This document shows, piece after piece, positions 1 to 9,156 of a stretch of 64,000 nucleotides of DNA. Below the pieces are notes generated by a model. That model had not been told where the DNA came from. It saw only the letters and a list, made by a program, of their open reading frames with translations, and ran no database searches. Location of the stretch: assembly GCF_003668875.1 (NCBI RefSeq), contig NZ_RAWM01000025.1:23058-87057 (forward strand), given 5' to 3'. The DNA comes from Corallococcus interemptor. GTDB lineage: Bacteria; Myxococcota; Myxococcia; Myxococcales; Myxococcaceae. Position 1 is the stretch's first letter. Every line of letters begins with the position of its first letter. Both the position numbers and the translations under genes were made by a program.

Positions 1-1600
1 GCACGTACCAGGGTGACGTGGCCGTGGAAGACGGCTGCTGTTCGAAGCCCCCCTGCGCCACCAGGTTCGCGCCCCGGGTGAGGCTCACGTCATCCAGCTG
101 CGCCCACGTGTCGCCCGCGTCCGCCCACACGCCGCCGTACACCTCCAAGATGGCGTTGGCGCCGGAGTTGAACGTGACGGTGCGCTCCGTCCAGGACGGC
201 AGTGAGCCGTATTGCGTCTCCCCCAGGACGGGCCCGTTGCCCGCCGCGCGCGCGCCGAAAAAGCCCCGGCTGGCGTTGGACGAGGAGCGCAGCCAGCCCT
301 TGAGCGTGTAGTCCGTGTACGGCTGCACCACGACGCTCTGCTTGAGCGCGTTCCAGCCGCTGGACGCGCGCACGAAGCCGTTGTCCTGGCCGGAGTGCGC
401 CTGGCCCAGCGCCCGGTCGATGCCGCCCGCGCCCGCCAGGTACCAGGGCGCCATCGTCGGCGTCGCGGCCTGCGTCTCGAAGCCCGGCTCGGACAGCAGG
501 TTGTTGCCGTCCGCGTCGGCCGTCAGCGTCGCGCGCAGCAGGAACGTGTTGTAGGGCGTCCACTGCGAGGTGATGAAGTACAGCTCGCTGGCGCTGTTGC
601 CCCACGGGTGGATGAAGCCGTTGTAGATCCCGGGGAAGGCGGCGCCGGTGGCCAGCAGCTTCTCCCCGCTCCAGGGCCCCGTGGGCGTGCCCGCGTCGCG
701 CATCACCACGGCCTGCCGGTGCTCGTTGAGATACGTCATGAGGAAGCGGCCCAGCGCGGCGTTGTAGGAGACGGACAGCTCCCCCGCGATGCCGATGACC
801 ACCGGCCGCGCCGCCGCCTGTGACGCGGACCAGCCGTTGCCGTCCCAGTACCGGTACGCGTTGATGTCCAGCAGCGCGCCCTCCGGCACGCGCGCCAGGT
901 GCACGTTGCCGTAGCGCCCGTTGGGCGTGGCGTACAGGTAGACGAAGCCGCCGTTCTTCACGAAGGCGCCCATCTGGAAGGGGTTCGTGAAGGACGCGTT
1001 GTTCCCCCAGCGCGCCGTGGGGTGCTTCACCCAGTTCTGCCCGTTGTCATCCGAGTACGCGATGCCCGCGTAATTGGTGATCCACTGCCCCGGGTCACCC
1101 CAGTGCCTCACGGACATGTAGTGGATGTAGTGGCGCGTCCCGACGCTGACGCCCGCGGTGGGGATGACGGTCATCTCGTCGTTGTCCACCTTCCGGGACG
1201 CCAATATCTCCTTCGCGTGACGGGTGCCGTCCTGCACCATCGTGGTGAAGGTGAGCCCGTTGGACAGCGTGGTGTCCGCCGAGCGCGCCAGCACGTTGCT
1301 GCGCCAGCCGCCGCCGCACCCGCCGTTGCCACACCAGCCCGCGCCGAAGGTGTCGCCGAACAGGACGAACACCTCGCCGCCGCCCTTGTCCCAGACGATG
1401 CCCAGGTCCGTGCCGTACACCTCGTAGTTCGTGTGCGTCTGGTTCGGGTTGGGCAGCGTCTCCCCCGCCTGCGTGGCGCCCGTCACCCGCGCCACCTTCG
1501 TCACGTTCGTGGGCGTCACCGCCCCGGCCGTGCCCGCGCTGCCCAGCAGACACACCGCCTGCAACACCACCGCCCGCTTCCAGCTCATCGCGCGCCTCAT
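1..1600 (-). CDS. Secreted DUF4185-family protein with carbohydrate-binding-like C-terminus (3' truncated by window edge)
   Basis: The reading frame opens at an ATG at 1600 behind a strong GGAGG site and runs without a stop off the left edge, so at least 533 residues are present and the C-terminus is missing. Residues 1-28 are a Sec-type signal peptide. Residues about 40-330 match the DUF4185 fold, a five-bladed-propeller-like family often found beside carbohydrate-active enzymes; the run ending VFVLFGDTF is typical. After about residue 370 there is a beta-sandwich region of the CBM4/9 kind (NLLSEPGFETQ), and a second copy begins near the edge (NLVAQGGFEQQ). The likely role is an extracellular carbohydrate-acting or -binding protein. 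The catalytic activity of DUF4185 proteins is not established, so I name no substrate. It is divergent from the endonuclease V homologue. Confidence 0.8.
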   Translation of the reverse strand, partial: MRRAMSWKRAVVLQAVCLLGSAGTAGAVTPTNVTKVARVTGATQAGETLPNPNQTHTNYEVYGTDLGIVWDKGGGEVFVLFGDTFGAGWCGNGGCGGGWRSNVLARSADTTLSNGLTFTTMVQDGTRHAKEILASRKVDNDEMTVIPTAGVSVGTRHYIHYMSVRHWGDPGQWITNYAGIAYSDDNGQNWVKHPTARWGNNASFTNPFQMGAFVKNGGFVYLYATPNGRYGNVHLARVPEGALLDINAYRYWDGNGWSASQAAARPVVIGIAGELSVSYNAALGRFLMTYLNEHRQAVVMRDAGTPTGPWSGEKLLATGAAFPGIYNGFIHPWGNSASELYFITSQWTPYNTFLLRATLTADADGNNLLSEPGFETQAATPTMAPWYLAGAGGIDRALGQAHSGQDNGFVRASSGWNALKQSVVVQPYTDYTLKGWLRSSSNASRGFFGARAAGNGPVLGETQYGSLPSWTERTVTFNSGANAILEVYGGVWADAGDTWAQLDDVSLTRGANLVAQGGFEQQPSSTATSPWYV

Positions 1601-1733
1601 TCCCTGTCCTCCTCCGGTGATATCCGTCATCGCCGCAAAAATCAGAAAACAGGAATTTATCCAGGCTTGGCCTGGAGACTCCAGCCGAGGGGTGACGCGC
1701 CGGTGTAGCCTGGGGCTTACGAAGGAGGACCGG

Positions 1734-2228
1734 ATGCTCGCCTGCGTGGACGTGGACTACCGCCCCGATGTCACCGTGGCCGCGTGCGTCCTCTTCCGCG
1801 CGTGGACGGATGCCAGGGAGGCCTCGCACCTGGTGGACCGGGGCCCCATCGCAGCGCCGTACGAGCCCGGCCAGTTCTACCGCCGCGAGCTGCCGCACCT
1901 GCTGCGCGTGCTCTCGGAGGTGCAGGATCCGCTGGAGGCCATCATCGTGGATGGCTACGTGTGGCTCGGGCAGGACGTGCCGGGCCTGGGCGCCCACCTG
2001 TATGAGGCGCTGTGCCGCGCGGTGCCCGTCATCGGCGTGGCCAAGACGCCCTACGTCACCACCGGCCCGGCGCTGCCCATCGTGCGGGGGCAGAGCCTGC
2101 GGCCGCTGCTCATCACCGCCATCGGCATGGAGACCGCGACCGCCGCGCAGCACATCCGGCGGATGCACGGCTCCTCACGCATGCCGACGATGCTGAAATA
2201 CGTGGACCGGCTGTGCCGTGAGTCCTGA
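1734..2228 (+). CDS. Endonuclease V homologue (short, active-site His replaced)
   Basis: This 164-residue protein aligns along its length with endonuclease V (Nfi), which cuts one base 3' of deoxyinosine in DNA. The metal-binding acidic residues are visible as D6 (VDVD), E52 (RREL) and D73 (IVDGY). The PYxP wedge is at 42-45 and the GVAK motif at 101-104. The histidine of the usual GHR motif is replaced: the segment reads AIGM, with Met132 in its place. The protein is also about 60 residues shorter than E. coli Nfi, missing much of the N-terminus and the C-terminal tail. The ATG at 1734 has AAGGAGG just upstream. It may retain inosine recognition or altered cleavage; the fold assignment is firmer than the activity. 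Confidence 0.75.
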   Translation: MLACVDVDYRPDVTVAACVLFRAWTDAREASHLVDRGPIAAPYEPGQFYRRELPHLLRVLSEVQDPLEAIIVDGYVWLGQDVPGLGAHLYEALCRAVPVIGVAKTPYVTTGPALPIVRGQSLRPLLITAIGMETATAAQHIRRMHGSSRMPTMLKYVDRLCRES

Positions 2229-2231
2229 GGC

Positions 2232-4601
2232 TCAGGGCGCGTCCAGCCGCACCGTCCGCGTCACGCGCATGCCCTCGTCCAGGCCCTCTCCGAAGGGCAC
2301 CGGCATGGTGTCCTCCGGCCGCGCGGGGAGCCCCGCCGTCACCGGCGCGGGCACCGCGTAGACGTGCTCGCCCAACCGCACGGTGGGACTGCCGCTGGCC
2401 GTCAGCTCCAGCTCCAGGTCGAAGCCCTCCGAGGACGGCACCCAGTAGCGGATGAGCACGCCCTGGGCCGCGTTGCGCGTCCGCAGCGCGTCGCCCGGGG
2501 TCTGCTGGCCCGCGAGCCGCGCGGACACCACCGCGTCCCCGGGCAGCACCTGCACGTCCACGAAGGCCACGTCCGGACGTGACGGCGTGATGTGGAGCGA
2601 CACCTTCCGGCGTCCACCCTCCCCCGCCGCCGTCCGTGAGTCCACCCTGGGTCCCCACACGTCGTCTCCCGGCGCGGGCGCGGGTGAGATCCAGAACGGC
2701 CCCTTCACCTCCGGCAGCGCATCCACGGCCTCACGCTTCGGACCGCTGCCCAGGTACGCGCGCGTCCAGTCGTTGAGCACGGCATCCGACGACACCCAGC
2801 TCGCTGTCTTCGCGTCCGCGTCCACCAGGTACAGCACGCCCGTGGGGCGCGGGTTGCGCGCATCGAAGTGGTAGCCAACGGCGAGCGACACCAGCAGCCC
2901 CAGCCCCAGCAGCAGGGCCCCGCCCGAAGCCCACGGCAGCCCCCGGCCCGCCAGCCACAGCCAGCCGGGCGCGAGCAGGCAGATGGCGAGCATCAGCAGG
3001 TCGGACGGCACCGCGGCCCGCTCAAGCGGCAGCACGGTGAAGAAGGTGGCCAGCACGTCCGGCAGCAACAGCAGGAGCGGCAGCGCCGCCAGTCCCCACA
3101 GCGGCACGTGCCACGGGGTGAGCGGCTGCGTCGCGCGACCGCTCAGCCACAGCAGCAGCAGGACCATGCCGGCCAGGGGCCAGAGGAACAGCGCGCTCGC
3201 GCCCGGCAACACGATGCTGATGGCCAGGCTGACCACGGCCCATGGCACGCATCCGCCCGCCGCCAGCTCCATCACCGGCGCGCGGCGGCGGAGGAACAGC
3301 CCCACGCCCATCACCGCCATCACCCACAGCACCACCGCGAGGAAGAAGCGCGCGTTGTCCTGCGTCTCGGAACGGCTGAGGGCGCGGAACGCGGGCTGGA
3401 GCGCCTTGAGCAACGGCCACGCGAGGCGCGCGAGGCTGCTGGCCAGGAAGCCCACCACCAGCAGCACCGCCGCCTCCCGCAGCACGGCCCACAGGCGCAG
3501 CTGCTTGCGCTGGCGGGCGCGGAAGAGCGCGAAGAGGAACAGCCCCGTCCAGAAGACCGCCAGCGGGACGGCCCAGGCCCGTGGGTAGTGGACGCGCAGC
3601 GGACCGGCGTTGAAGAAGATGAGCTCCTCGCCCTCCGGCACGGACGGCTCGCGGGAGATGCGCCGCGTGAGCGCGAGCAGCGTGTCGCCCTGCTGCTGGA
3701 GGAGCCCGTCGGAGACCGCGTCCACGGTCTCCTTGCGCGAGTGGTAGGCCTGCGTGCCCTCCACGTTGGCGAAGTTCAGGCCCTGCCAGCCGCCCTGCCG
3801 CAGCGCCGTGAAGTCCGTGGCGTTCTTCATGCGCTGATACACGGCCGTGAAGAGCGAACCGGCGCCGATGTCCGGGGCCTCCTCGCCGAGCCTGCGCACG
3901 AGCCAGCCGCCGCCCGGGGAGACCTCGAACATCAGGAGCGGCCCCGCGTTGCCGCGCGCGTCCACGTTGAGGACCACGCCGGACTCACGCGCCCACGGGT
4001 GGTTGGACGCGAAGGCGGTGCTGCCCAGCAGGTGCTGCTCCTCCGCGTCCGTGAAGAGGATCAGCACGTCGCCCGCGAGCGCGGGGCCCTGCTGGAGCGC
4101 CCGGGCCACCTCCAGGATGGACGCGACGGCGGCCCCGTTGTCGGAGGCGCCCGGCCCCGTGGGCACGGAGTCGTAGTGGGCCACCAGCATCACCGTGGTG
4201 CCCTTCGCGCCGTCCTTCGCGCGCAGCCGCCCGATGACGTTCTCCACGTTCGCGGCGGGCCGGGGGATGCCCTGGGCGGGAGCGAAGACGGCCTCGCGCT
4301 GGAGCTGGACCTCCGCGCCCAGGTCGCGCAGGCGTGCTTCCAGGTAGTCACGCACCGCCGCGTGCCTGGGCGTTCCAAGGGCGTGGGGCTCCGCGCCGAT
4401 GAAGCGCAGGTGCTCCCGGGCGCGCGCGGCGGAGAAGCGCTCAGCGGGGGCGGAGGCGGGCACGGGCTCTGGCAGGGCGCTTCCGCGCAGCACCAGCAGG
4501 ATGACGCCCAGGCCGAGCACCGCGGTCACTGACCGTGCAAGCCACGACGCGCGGGGAGAGGCACTTCGTTCCAGGCCCGCGCTCGCGGGGGTGTCGCTCA
4601 T
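2232..4601 (-). CDS. Membrane-anchored M28-family zinc peptidase
   Basis: This 789-residue protein is built like eukaryotic ERMP1/Pff1. An N-terminal membrane anchor (about 22-40) is followed by an M28 peptidase domain (about 60-340) and then by a polytopic domain of roughly eight to nine helices (about 370-600) with a beta-rich C-terminal domain facing one side of the membrane. The di-zinc ligands and catalytic residues are visible: H142 (AHYDS), D154 (SDNG), E187-E188 (DAEE), D214 (NVDARG) and H287 (YHSRKE). It is predicted to be an aminopeptidase acting outside the cytoplasm. I chose the ATG at 4601 because GAAGGA precedes it; the longer frame to 4673 adds low-complexity residues before the membrane anchor. 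It is divergent from the EEP gene at 4718. Confidence 0.85.
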   Translation of the reverse strand: MSDTPASAGLERSASPRASWLARSVTAVLGLGVILLVLRGSALPEPVPASAPAERFSAARAREHLRFIGAEPHALGTPRHAAVRDYLEARLRDLGAEVQLQREAVFAPAQGIPRPAANVENVIGRLRAKDGAKGTTVMLVAHYDSVPTGPGASDNGAAVASILEVARALQQGPALAGDVLILFTDAEEQHLLGSTAFASNHPWARESGVVLNVDARGNAGPLLMFEVSPGGGWLVRRLGEEAPDIGAGSLFTAVYQRMKNATDFTALRQGGWQGLNFANVEGTQAYHSRKETVDAVSDGLLQQQGDTLLALTRRISREPSVPEGEELIFFNAGPLRVHYPRAWAVPLAVFWTGLFLFALFRARQRKQLRLWAVLREAAVLLVVGFLASSLARLAWPLLKALQPAFRALSRSETQDNARFFLAVVLWVMAVMGVGLFLRRRAPVMELAAGGCVPWAVVSLAISIVLPGASALFLWPLAGMVLLLLWLSGRATQPLTPWHVPLWGLAALPLLLLLPDVLATFFTVLPLERAAVPSDLLMLAICLLAPGWLWLAGRGLPWASGGALLLGLGLLVSLAVGYHFDARNPRPTGVLYLVDADAKTASWVSSDAVLNDWTRAYLGSGPKREAVDALPEVKGPFWISPAPAPGDDVWGPRVDSRTAAGEGGRRKVSLHITPSRPDVAFVDVQVLPGDAVVSARLAGQQTPGDALRTRNAAQGVLIRYWVPSSEGFDLELELTASGSPTVRLGEHVYAVPAPVTAGLPARPEDTMPVPFGEGLDEGMRVTRTVRLDAP

Positions 4602-4717
4602 GGCTCGGTCCTTCAAGCGCGCCCCTCTTCGTCCGGAGGCGCGGGGGGTTCGCGCATCGTCGGGGGCGTCCATCGCGCGGGCACTCTACGTCACCCGGAT
4701 CGTGACAGCATGGTCCC

Positions 4718-5506
4718 ATGACGGTGGACCTGCGAATCGCCTCGTACAACGTCCTCGCGGACGCCTACATCAAGCCCGGGTGGTTCCCGCACACGCCCGC
4801 GGACCTGCTCCGGCCGCGAAGCCGTCACGCGCCATTGGCCCAACGCATCGTGGGCCTGGACGCGGACATCGTCTGTCTTCAGGAGGTGGAGCCCGACAGC
4901 TTCGCCGCGCTGGAGAAGGCGCTGGCGCCGCGGGGCTACGTGGGGGTGATGGCCCAGAAACAACAAGGCCGCCCGGATGGCTGCGCGGTGTTCCACCGGC
5001 TGGAGCGAAGCACGGGCCACCGGGTCCACCATTTCAACGACCGGCTGGAGGACGGGCGCGTCTCCGGACACCTGGCGCTGATCGTGGACTTCGACGTTGG
5101 TGGCTCGCGGCTGCGCGTCGCCTGCACGCACCTGCGCTGGGACCGGCCCGACAGGCCGGTGGAGCAACACCAGGGCATGCAGCAGGCCACCGAGCTCATC
5201 ACCGAAGTGCTCCGGAAGGATCCGGAAGCCCTGTGGATCGTCTGCGGCGACTTCAACGCACGGCCCGGGGAGCCGCTGGTCCAGGCCTTCGAAACGGCTG
5301 GACTGATTGATGCCTACGCGGGACGGCACCAGCCGACCTGCAACGCGAACGGCATCCCCAAGGCCATCGACTTCCTCTTCCACTCCCGCGCGCTGCGGGC
5401 CTGGCCGGACCGGCTGCCCCTGCTGGAGGCGTTGACACCCATGCCCTCCGAACAGGAGCCCTCCGACCACCTGCCAATCGCCGCGCGGTTGAGCCCGGCG
5501 CTCTAG
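4718..5506 (+). CDS. Endonuclease/exonuclease/phosphatase (EEP) family hydrolase
   Basis: This 262-residue cytoplasmic protein has no signal peptide. It carries the EEP (DNase I/CCR4-like) fold: the N-terminal SYNVLAD, the metal-binding Glu in CLQEVE (near residue 52), the GDFNARPGE motif near residue 180 and the C-terminal SDHLPI with the catalytic His. The SYNVLADAY opening and the spacing resemble CCR4/nocturnin-type deadenylases and phosphatases more than AP endonucleases, but the substrate cannot be read from the sequence. Its TAG stop overlaps the TAG stop of the convergent M23 gene within the tetranucleotide CTAG. Confidence 0.8.
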   Translation: MTVDLRIASYNVLADAYIKPGWFPHTPADLLRPRSRHAPLAQRIVGLDADIVCLQEVEPDSFAALEKALAPRGYVGVMAQKQQGRPDGCAVFHRLERSTGHRVHHFNDRLEDGRVSGHLALIVDFDVGGSRLRVACTHLRWDRPDRPVEQHQGMQQATELITEVLRKDPEALWIVCGDFNARPGEPLVQAFETAGLIDAYAGRHQPTCNANGIPKAIDFLFHSRALRAWPDRLPLLEALTPMPSEQEPSDHLPIAARLSPAL

Positions 5507-6726
5507 TTGAGCGACGCGGGCATCAGCTGCCGGCGGTTGCCGCACGAACTGGCCGTCGACCACTCCTCGAACTGGATGGCCACGGTCGGGTACGTGCTGT
5601 TCGGCCAGAAGTTGGCCCAGGGCACGGTGTTCGCGGAGCACCCCTGCCCCGTGGTGCCGCACTCGCACGTGGGGGCGCCCGGATGCACACGGCTCACCTC
5701 GAAGTGCAGGTGATCCGCGCTGGACCACCCCGTGCTGCCCGCGGTGGCCAGCCGCTGCCCCCGCACCACGCTCCCTCCGCACGTCACCCCCGCCGCGAGC
5801 GAGCCGCCCTTGAGATGCAGATAGGTGGCGTGCGTGCCATCGCCATGGTCGACGACGATGAAGTTGGCCTGGTTCACGCAAGCGTTGGAGTTGCAGCCGG
5901 ACACGCTGTTCATCTTGAGGTGCGTCACGGTCCCGCCTCGCGCGGCGACCACCGGGAAGCCCACGCTCGGCGACGTGGCGAAGTCCCACGCGTACTTGTC
6001 CACCCCCACGTGGTCCGCGCAGCAGGAGTCATTGCAGTCCTGCGTCAGGTACATGCTGTTGGCGCGCGGCCAGGGCAGCCGGTAGCCATTGCCCCCCACG
6101 GACGCGCAGTAGTCCGCCGTCCCCGCCGGAGCCACCACGCAGCCATTGGGGCACGCCTGCGCTGACGTGGGCGCCTGGTTCGCGCCCGGGCACTGATACA
6201 GCGTCGAAGCCACGGCGTTGGACATGCTGTCATTGCCGCAGTACGCGCCAGGCTGGCTCGCCAGACACAGCGGGTTGCCCGTCGTGGTGCCCGTCGAGCT
6301 GCACGCGATGCCCGTGGACGTCCAGCCGCCCGTGCCACAGGTGTAGAACTGCTTGTCGCCGCCGCAGACGCGGAAGCCGCACTCGGTGATGTTGGGGTCG
6401 ATGGCGCGCCCCTGATCATCCGAGCCGCCCGAACAGCGGCACTGGCCCGCGCCACAGGTCGAACCGGCCACCGAGACCCAGCCGCTCGACGTGCACTCGA
6501 AGTTGACGTTCCCCACGCCACAGACGCGGAAGCCGCAGTAGGTGGCGCTCACCGGAATGGCCGTTCCATTGTGGTACTGCCCGCCGGAGCAGGCGCAGGT
6601 CACCGCCTGCTCCATCTGGGAGACGTCCTCATCGCCAGGGGAGGTGTCCAGGTCCGCTCCGCTGCACGCGGACAATCCCAGCACCAGCAGGGCGCAGGCC
6701 GCTTGACGCAAAGAATGGCTGTTCAT
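5503..6726 (-). CDS. M23-family peptidoglycan endopeptidase lipoprotein with Cys-rich modules
   Basis: This 407-residue protein has a lipoprotein signal peptide (lipobox ending LSAC, Cys21). Two Cys-rich modules follow (about 43-90 and 95-141), each with the pattern CxCSGG...CGFRVCGG...C. A second module type (about 150-208) contains YCGN and NGCVVAPAGTADYC. The C-terminal half is a LytM/M23 domain with zinc ligands in the order H (ADHVGVDKY), D and HLH (DHLHFEV). It is predicted to cut peptide cross-links of peptidoglycan outside the cell. It lies 15 bp after the transglycosylase-like gene at 6742, which carries the same modules, so the two are probably one operon. A predatory role is inferred. 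The ATG at 6726 is preceded by AAAGAGA. Confidence 0.85.
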   Translation of the reverse strand: MNSHSLRQAACALLVLGLSACSGADLDTSPGDEDVSQMEQAVTCACSGGQYHNGTAIPVSATYCGFRVCGVGNVNFECTSSGWVSVAGSTCGAGQCRCSGGSDDQGRAIDPNITECGFRVCGGDKQFYTCGTGGWTSTGIACSSTGTTTGNPLCLASQPGAYCGNDSMSNAVASTLYQCPGANQAPTSAQACPNGCVVAPAGTADYCASVGGNGYRLPWPRANSMYLTQDCNDSCCADHVGVDKYAWDFATSPSVGFPVVAARGGTVTHLKMNSVSGCNSNACVNQANFIVVDHGDGTHATYLHLKGGSLAAGVTCGGSVVRGQRLATAGSTGWSSADHLHFEVSRVHPGAPTCECGTTGQGCSANTVPWANFWPNSTYPTVAIQFEEWSTASSCGNRRQLMPASLN

Positions 6727-6741
6727 GTCGGGTCTCTTTCT

Positions 6742-7968
6742 TCAATTCATCCGGCAGGTGGAGCCCGCGACCGCGGACCAGGACGTCCCCACGCACTCGT
6801 AGAAGGTGTTTCCGCCGCCGCACACCTCCATGTGGCACGACGTGTCGGACGCGCTGATGACAGTGCCATTGAGGTGCGCGCCGTTCGCGCAGGCGCAGGA
6901 ACCGCCGCACGCAACGGTCGTGTTCACCCACTGGTTGCCCGTCCCGCACTCGTACAGCAGGTTGTCCGAGCCACAGGTGCGGAAGCCGCAGTAGGTCAGG
7001 GATTGCGGAATGAGGTTGCCGTTCTTGTAGCGGCCGTTGGCGCAGGAGCACGTCTTCGGCGCGCTGCTCCCGGACAGGCACGAGTCCGCCTGGCCCGCGG
7101 GCGCGCGGTTGCAACCATTGGCGCACACCTGCTTCACCACGGGGATGCCGCCCTTGCACACGTAGAGGAAGTTCGGGTCCCCCGGCACGCCGTTGTTCCC
7201 GCAGAACAGGCCACCCTCCGGGGCGCAGTTCCCGGGCGGAGGCGGAGGCGGCGGAGTGGTGCCGTACCAATAGCTCTCACCGTAGAGGTTGAGCATGGCG
7301 CGGGTCCCGCTGTCGTACTGGGCCTTGATGGCGGCCCACTTGCTGGAGCCCCACGCCGCGCCGTTGTAGGTGTTGGCGAGGAAGCCCAGCCACAGGTCCC
7401 AGCCCGTGCCCCCCACACGGATGCTGTTGATCCAGTTGTACAGGTCCTGCTTCGTCGCGAAGTACGGCGTGTAGTCGGAGTTCCAGGCCCCATCGATGAC
7501 GAACTGCACCGCCGTCGTCATGTTTCCCTGGACGCTCAGGACGGTGTTTCCATAGTGCGCCAGCGTCTGGGAATAGGTGCCCCGGTCGAACTGGAACATC
7601 CCCAGGCCGCCCTCCTGGGCGCCGTTGCAGTAGTCATCCCAATAGCCGGCCAGGACCGGACCGTTGCAGTCCGCCGAGTACGGCCCGGGACACTGGTCCG
7701 GGGCGTGCTCGCCGTAACAGTGGGCCATCCCCGTCTCGGTGTTGGCGATGCCCGCCCAGAGCAGCGGGTTGTCCACCCGGGGATCCGCCGCCAGCACCGC
7801 CTTGATGAGGTCCGAGCGCTGGCGCATGACGTTCGAGGACACCTGCGACTGGGATTGATCCATCAGTGCTGCGTCCGTCTCGGGTGCATCCTCCAGCGGC
7901 TGGCAGGCCCCCAGTCCTGCCACCAGGGCAATCCCTGCCCACCGGCGGACGAAATGTTCGGCTTTCAT
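6742..7968 (-). CDS. Transglycosylase/lysozyme-like lipoprotein with Cys-rich modules
   Basis: This 408-residue protein has a lipobox (GLGAC, Cys22) and a lysozyme-superfamily domain at about 45-245. The putative catalytic Glu is E78 in NTETG, and GGLGMFQFD (120-128) corresponds to the GLMQ-type motif of soluble lytic transglycosylases. Several extra cysteines in this domain suggest disulfide stabilisation. A run of seven prolines (about 256) links it to a C-terminal set of modules: one FCGN/NGCNRAPAGQADSC module and two CxCANG...CGF/HMEVCG modules, matching those of the M23 protein downstream. The predicted activity is cleavage of peptidoglycan glycan strands. I chose the ATG at 7968 because GAGAGGAA precedes it and the signal peptide starts there; the frame is open further upstream without homology. 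Confidence 0.8.
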   Translation of the reverse strand: MKAEHFVRRWAGIALVAGLGACQPLEDAPETDAALMDQSQSQVSSNVMRQRSDLIKAVLAADPRVDNPLLWAGIANTETGMAHCYGEHAPDQCPGPYSADCNGPVLAGYWDDYCNGAQEGGLGMFQFDRGTYSQTLAHYGNTVLSVQGNMTTAVQFVIDGAWNSDYTPYFATKQDLYNWINSIRVGGTGWDLWLGFLANTYNGAAWGSSKWAAIKAQYDSGTRAMLNLYGESYWYGTTPPPPPPPGNCAPEGGLFCGNNGVPGDPNFLYVCKGGIPVVKQVCANGCNRAPAGQADSCLSGSSAPKTCSCANGRYKNGNLIPQSLTYCGFRTCGSDNLLYECGTGNQWVNTTVACGGSCACANGAHLNGTVISASDTSCHMEVCGGGNTFYECVGTSWSAVAGSTCRMN

Positions 7969-8066
7969 GTGGTTCCTCTCGGGCGGAAATCGCCCCCCCA
8001 ATGGTCGTGCGTCGACCTTGAGCGGGAGTGTCCACGCACTCGAGGAAAGCGTGTGATTAACCCGAA

Positions 8067-9059
8067 TTAAATCAGACGCTGCGGTCTCGTCGTCGCCTCG
8101 GAGAGGGCCGCGGGGATCCGCTCCCGCATCAGCTCCACGAACCGGCGCAGCCGCGCGGGATGGAACCTCGCGGCCGGGTAGAGCAGGAACATGGGCAGCG
8201 GTGCCGCCCGCCACTCGGGCACCAGGTGCACGAGCCGGCCGCGCTGGAGGTCTTCCCGGAGCACCCACGTCGAACCCACGCCGATGCCCAGCCCCTTCAC
8301 CGCGGCGCTGCGCATGGCGTAGAGGCTGTCCGTGCTCACGCGCGGCTGGAAGACGATGCGCCGCACCTCGCCGGTGCCCACGTGGGTCAGCGAGAGCTCG
8401 CCGCGATAGAACGTGCGCAGCGACAACCAGGGCAGCCTCGCCAGCGCGTCCGGATGCGACGGCGCGGGCCCGCCCTTCAGCACCGACGGCGCGGCCACCA
8501 CGATGCGCGGCACCTCCGCCACCCGGATGGCCACCACGCTGGGGTCCTGCACCTCACCGACGTGGATGGCGCAGTCGATGCCGTCGGCGATGAAGTCCAC
8601 CGCCCGGTCGTGCAGCAGCCACTCCACGGAGACCCGCGCGTGGCGGTCCAGGTACTCCCTCAGGAGCTCCACCAGCAGCTCCTGGCCGAACGCGTGCGGC
8701 ACCACGACGCGCAGCGTGCCCTCGGGCTCGTCGCCCGCGCCGCGCAGGTCGGACTCGAAGGACTCCCAGCTGGCCAGCAGCTCCTTCGCCCGTTCGTAGC
8801 AGCGCGCCCCGTCCTCCGTGAGCTTCATGGCGTGGGTGGAGCGCTGGAGCAGCCGCAGTCCCAGCGAGCGCTCGAGCGCCTGGAGGCGGCGGCTCACCGT
8901 GGGCTGCGTGGTGCCCAGCTGCGCGGCGGCGGAGGACAGGCTCCCGGCATCCACGATGCGCAGGAACGTCTGCATCAGCTCCAGGCGGTCGGTACTGGCG
9001 GGCGCGGGGCTCTTGAGAGGGGGCGCGCGCCTCCGGGATGGCTTCGACGGACGGGGCAT
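8067..9059 (-). CDS. LysR-family transcriptional regulator
   Basis: This 330-residue protein has the LysR winged helix-turn-helix at about 30-90 (FLRIVDAGSLSSAAAQLG followed by TQPTVSRRLQALE) and a periplasmic-binding-protein-like effector domain at about 115-315. The sequence resembles the CrgA/DhaR-like LysR group that controls adjacent transporters or oxidoreductases. It is divergent from the MFS exporter at 9157 with a 97-bp intergenic region, the classic layout for a LysR protein regulating its neighbour. The start is ambiguous: an ATG at 9059 and an in-frame GTG at 9065 lie two codons apart, neither with a clear ribosome binding site. Confidence 0.85.
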   Translation of the reverse strand: MPRPSKPSRRRAPPLKSPAPASTDRLELMQTFLRIVDAGSLSSAAAQLGTTQPTVSRRLQALERSLGLRLLQRSTHAMKLTEDGARCYERAKELLASWESFESDLRGAGDEPEGTLRVVVPHAFGQELLVELLREYLDRHARVSVEWLLHDRAVDFIADGIDCAIHVGEVQDPSVVAIRVAEVPRIVVAAPSVLKGGPAPSHPDALARLPWLSLRTFYRGELSLTHVGTGEVRRIVFQPRVSTDSLYAMRSAAVKGLGIGVGSTWVLREDLQRGRLVHLVPEWRAAPLPMFLLYPAARFHPARLRRFVELMRERIPAALSEATTRPQRLI

Positions 9060-9156
9060 ACGCACGGCGTATAACCGCTGTACGACTCACGCGTCTACCG
9101 TGGGCCTCCTCTCTGGAGCACTGTCACCTCATCGCGCATCAACCGAGGTGAACGTC

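Noticed and set aside
4691..5989. Long minus-strand open frame opposite the EEP gene and the M23 gene end
   Set aside because: It runs antisense to genes with clear family motifs; the high GC content leaves the opposite strand free of stop codons.
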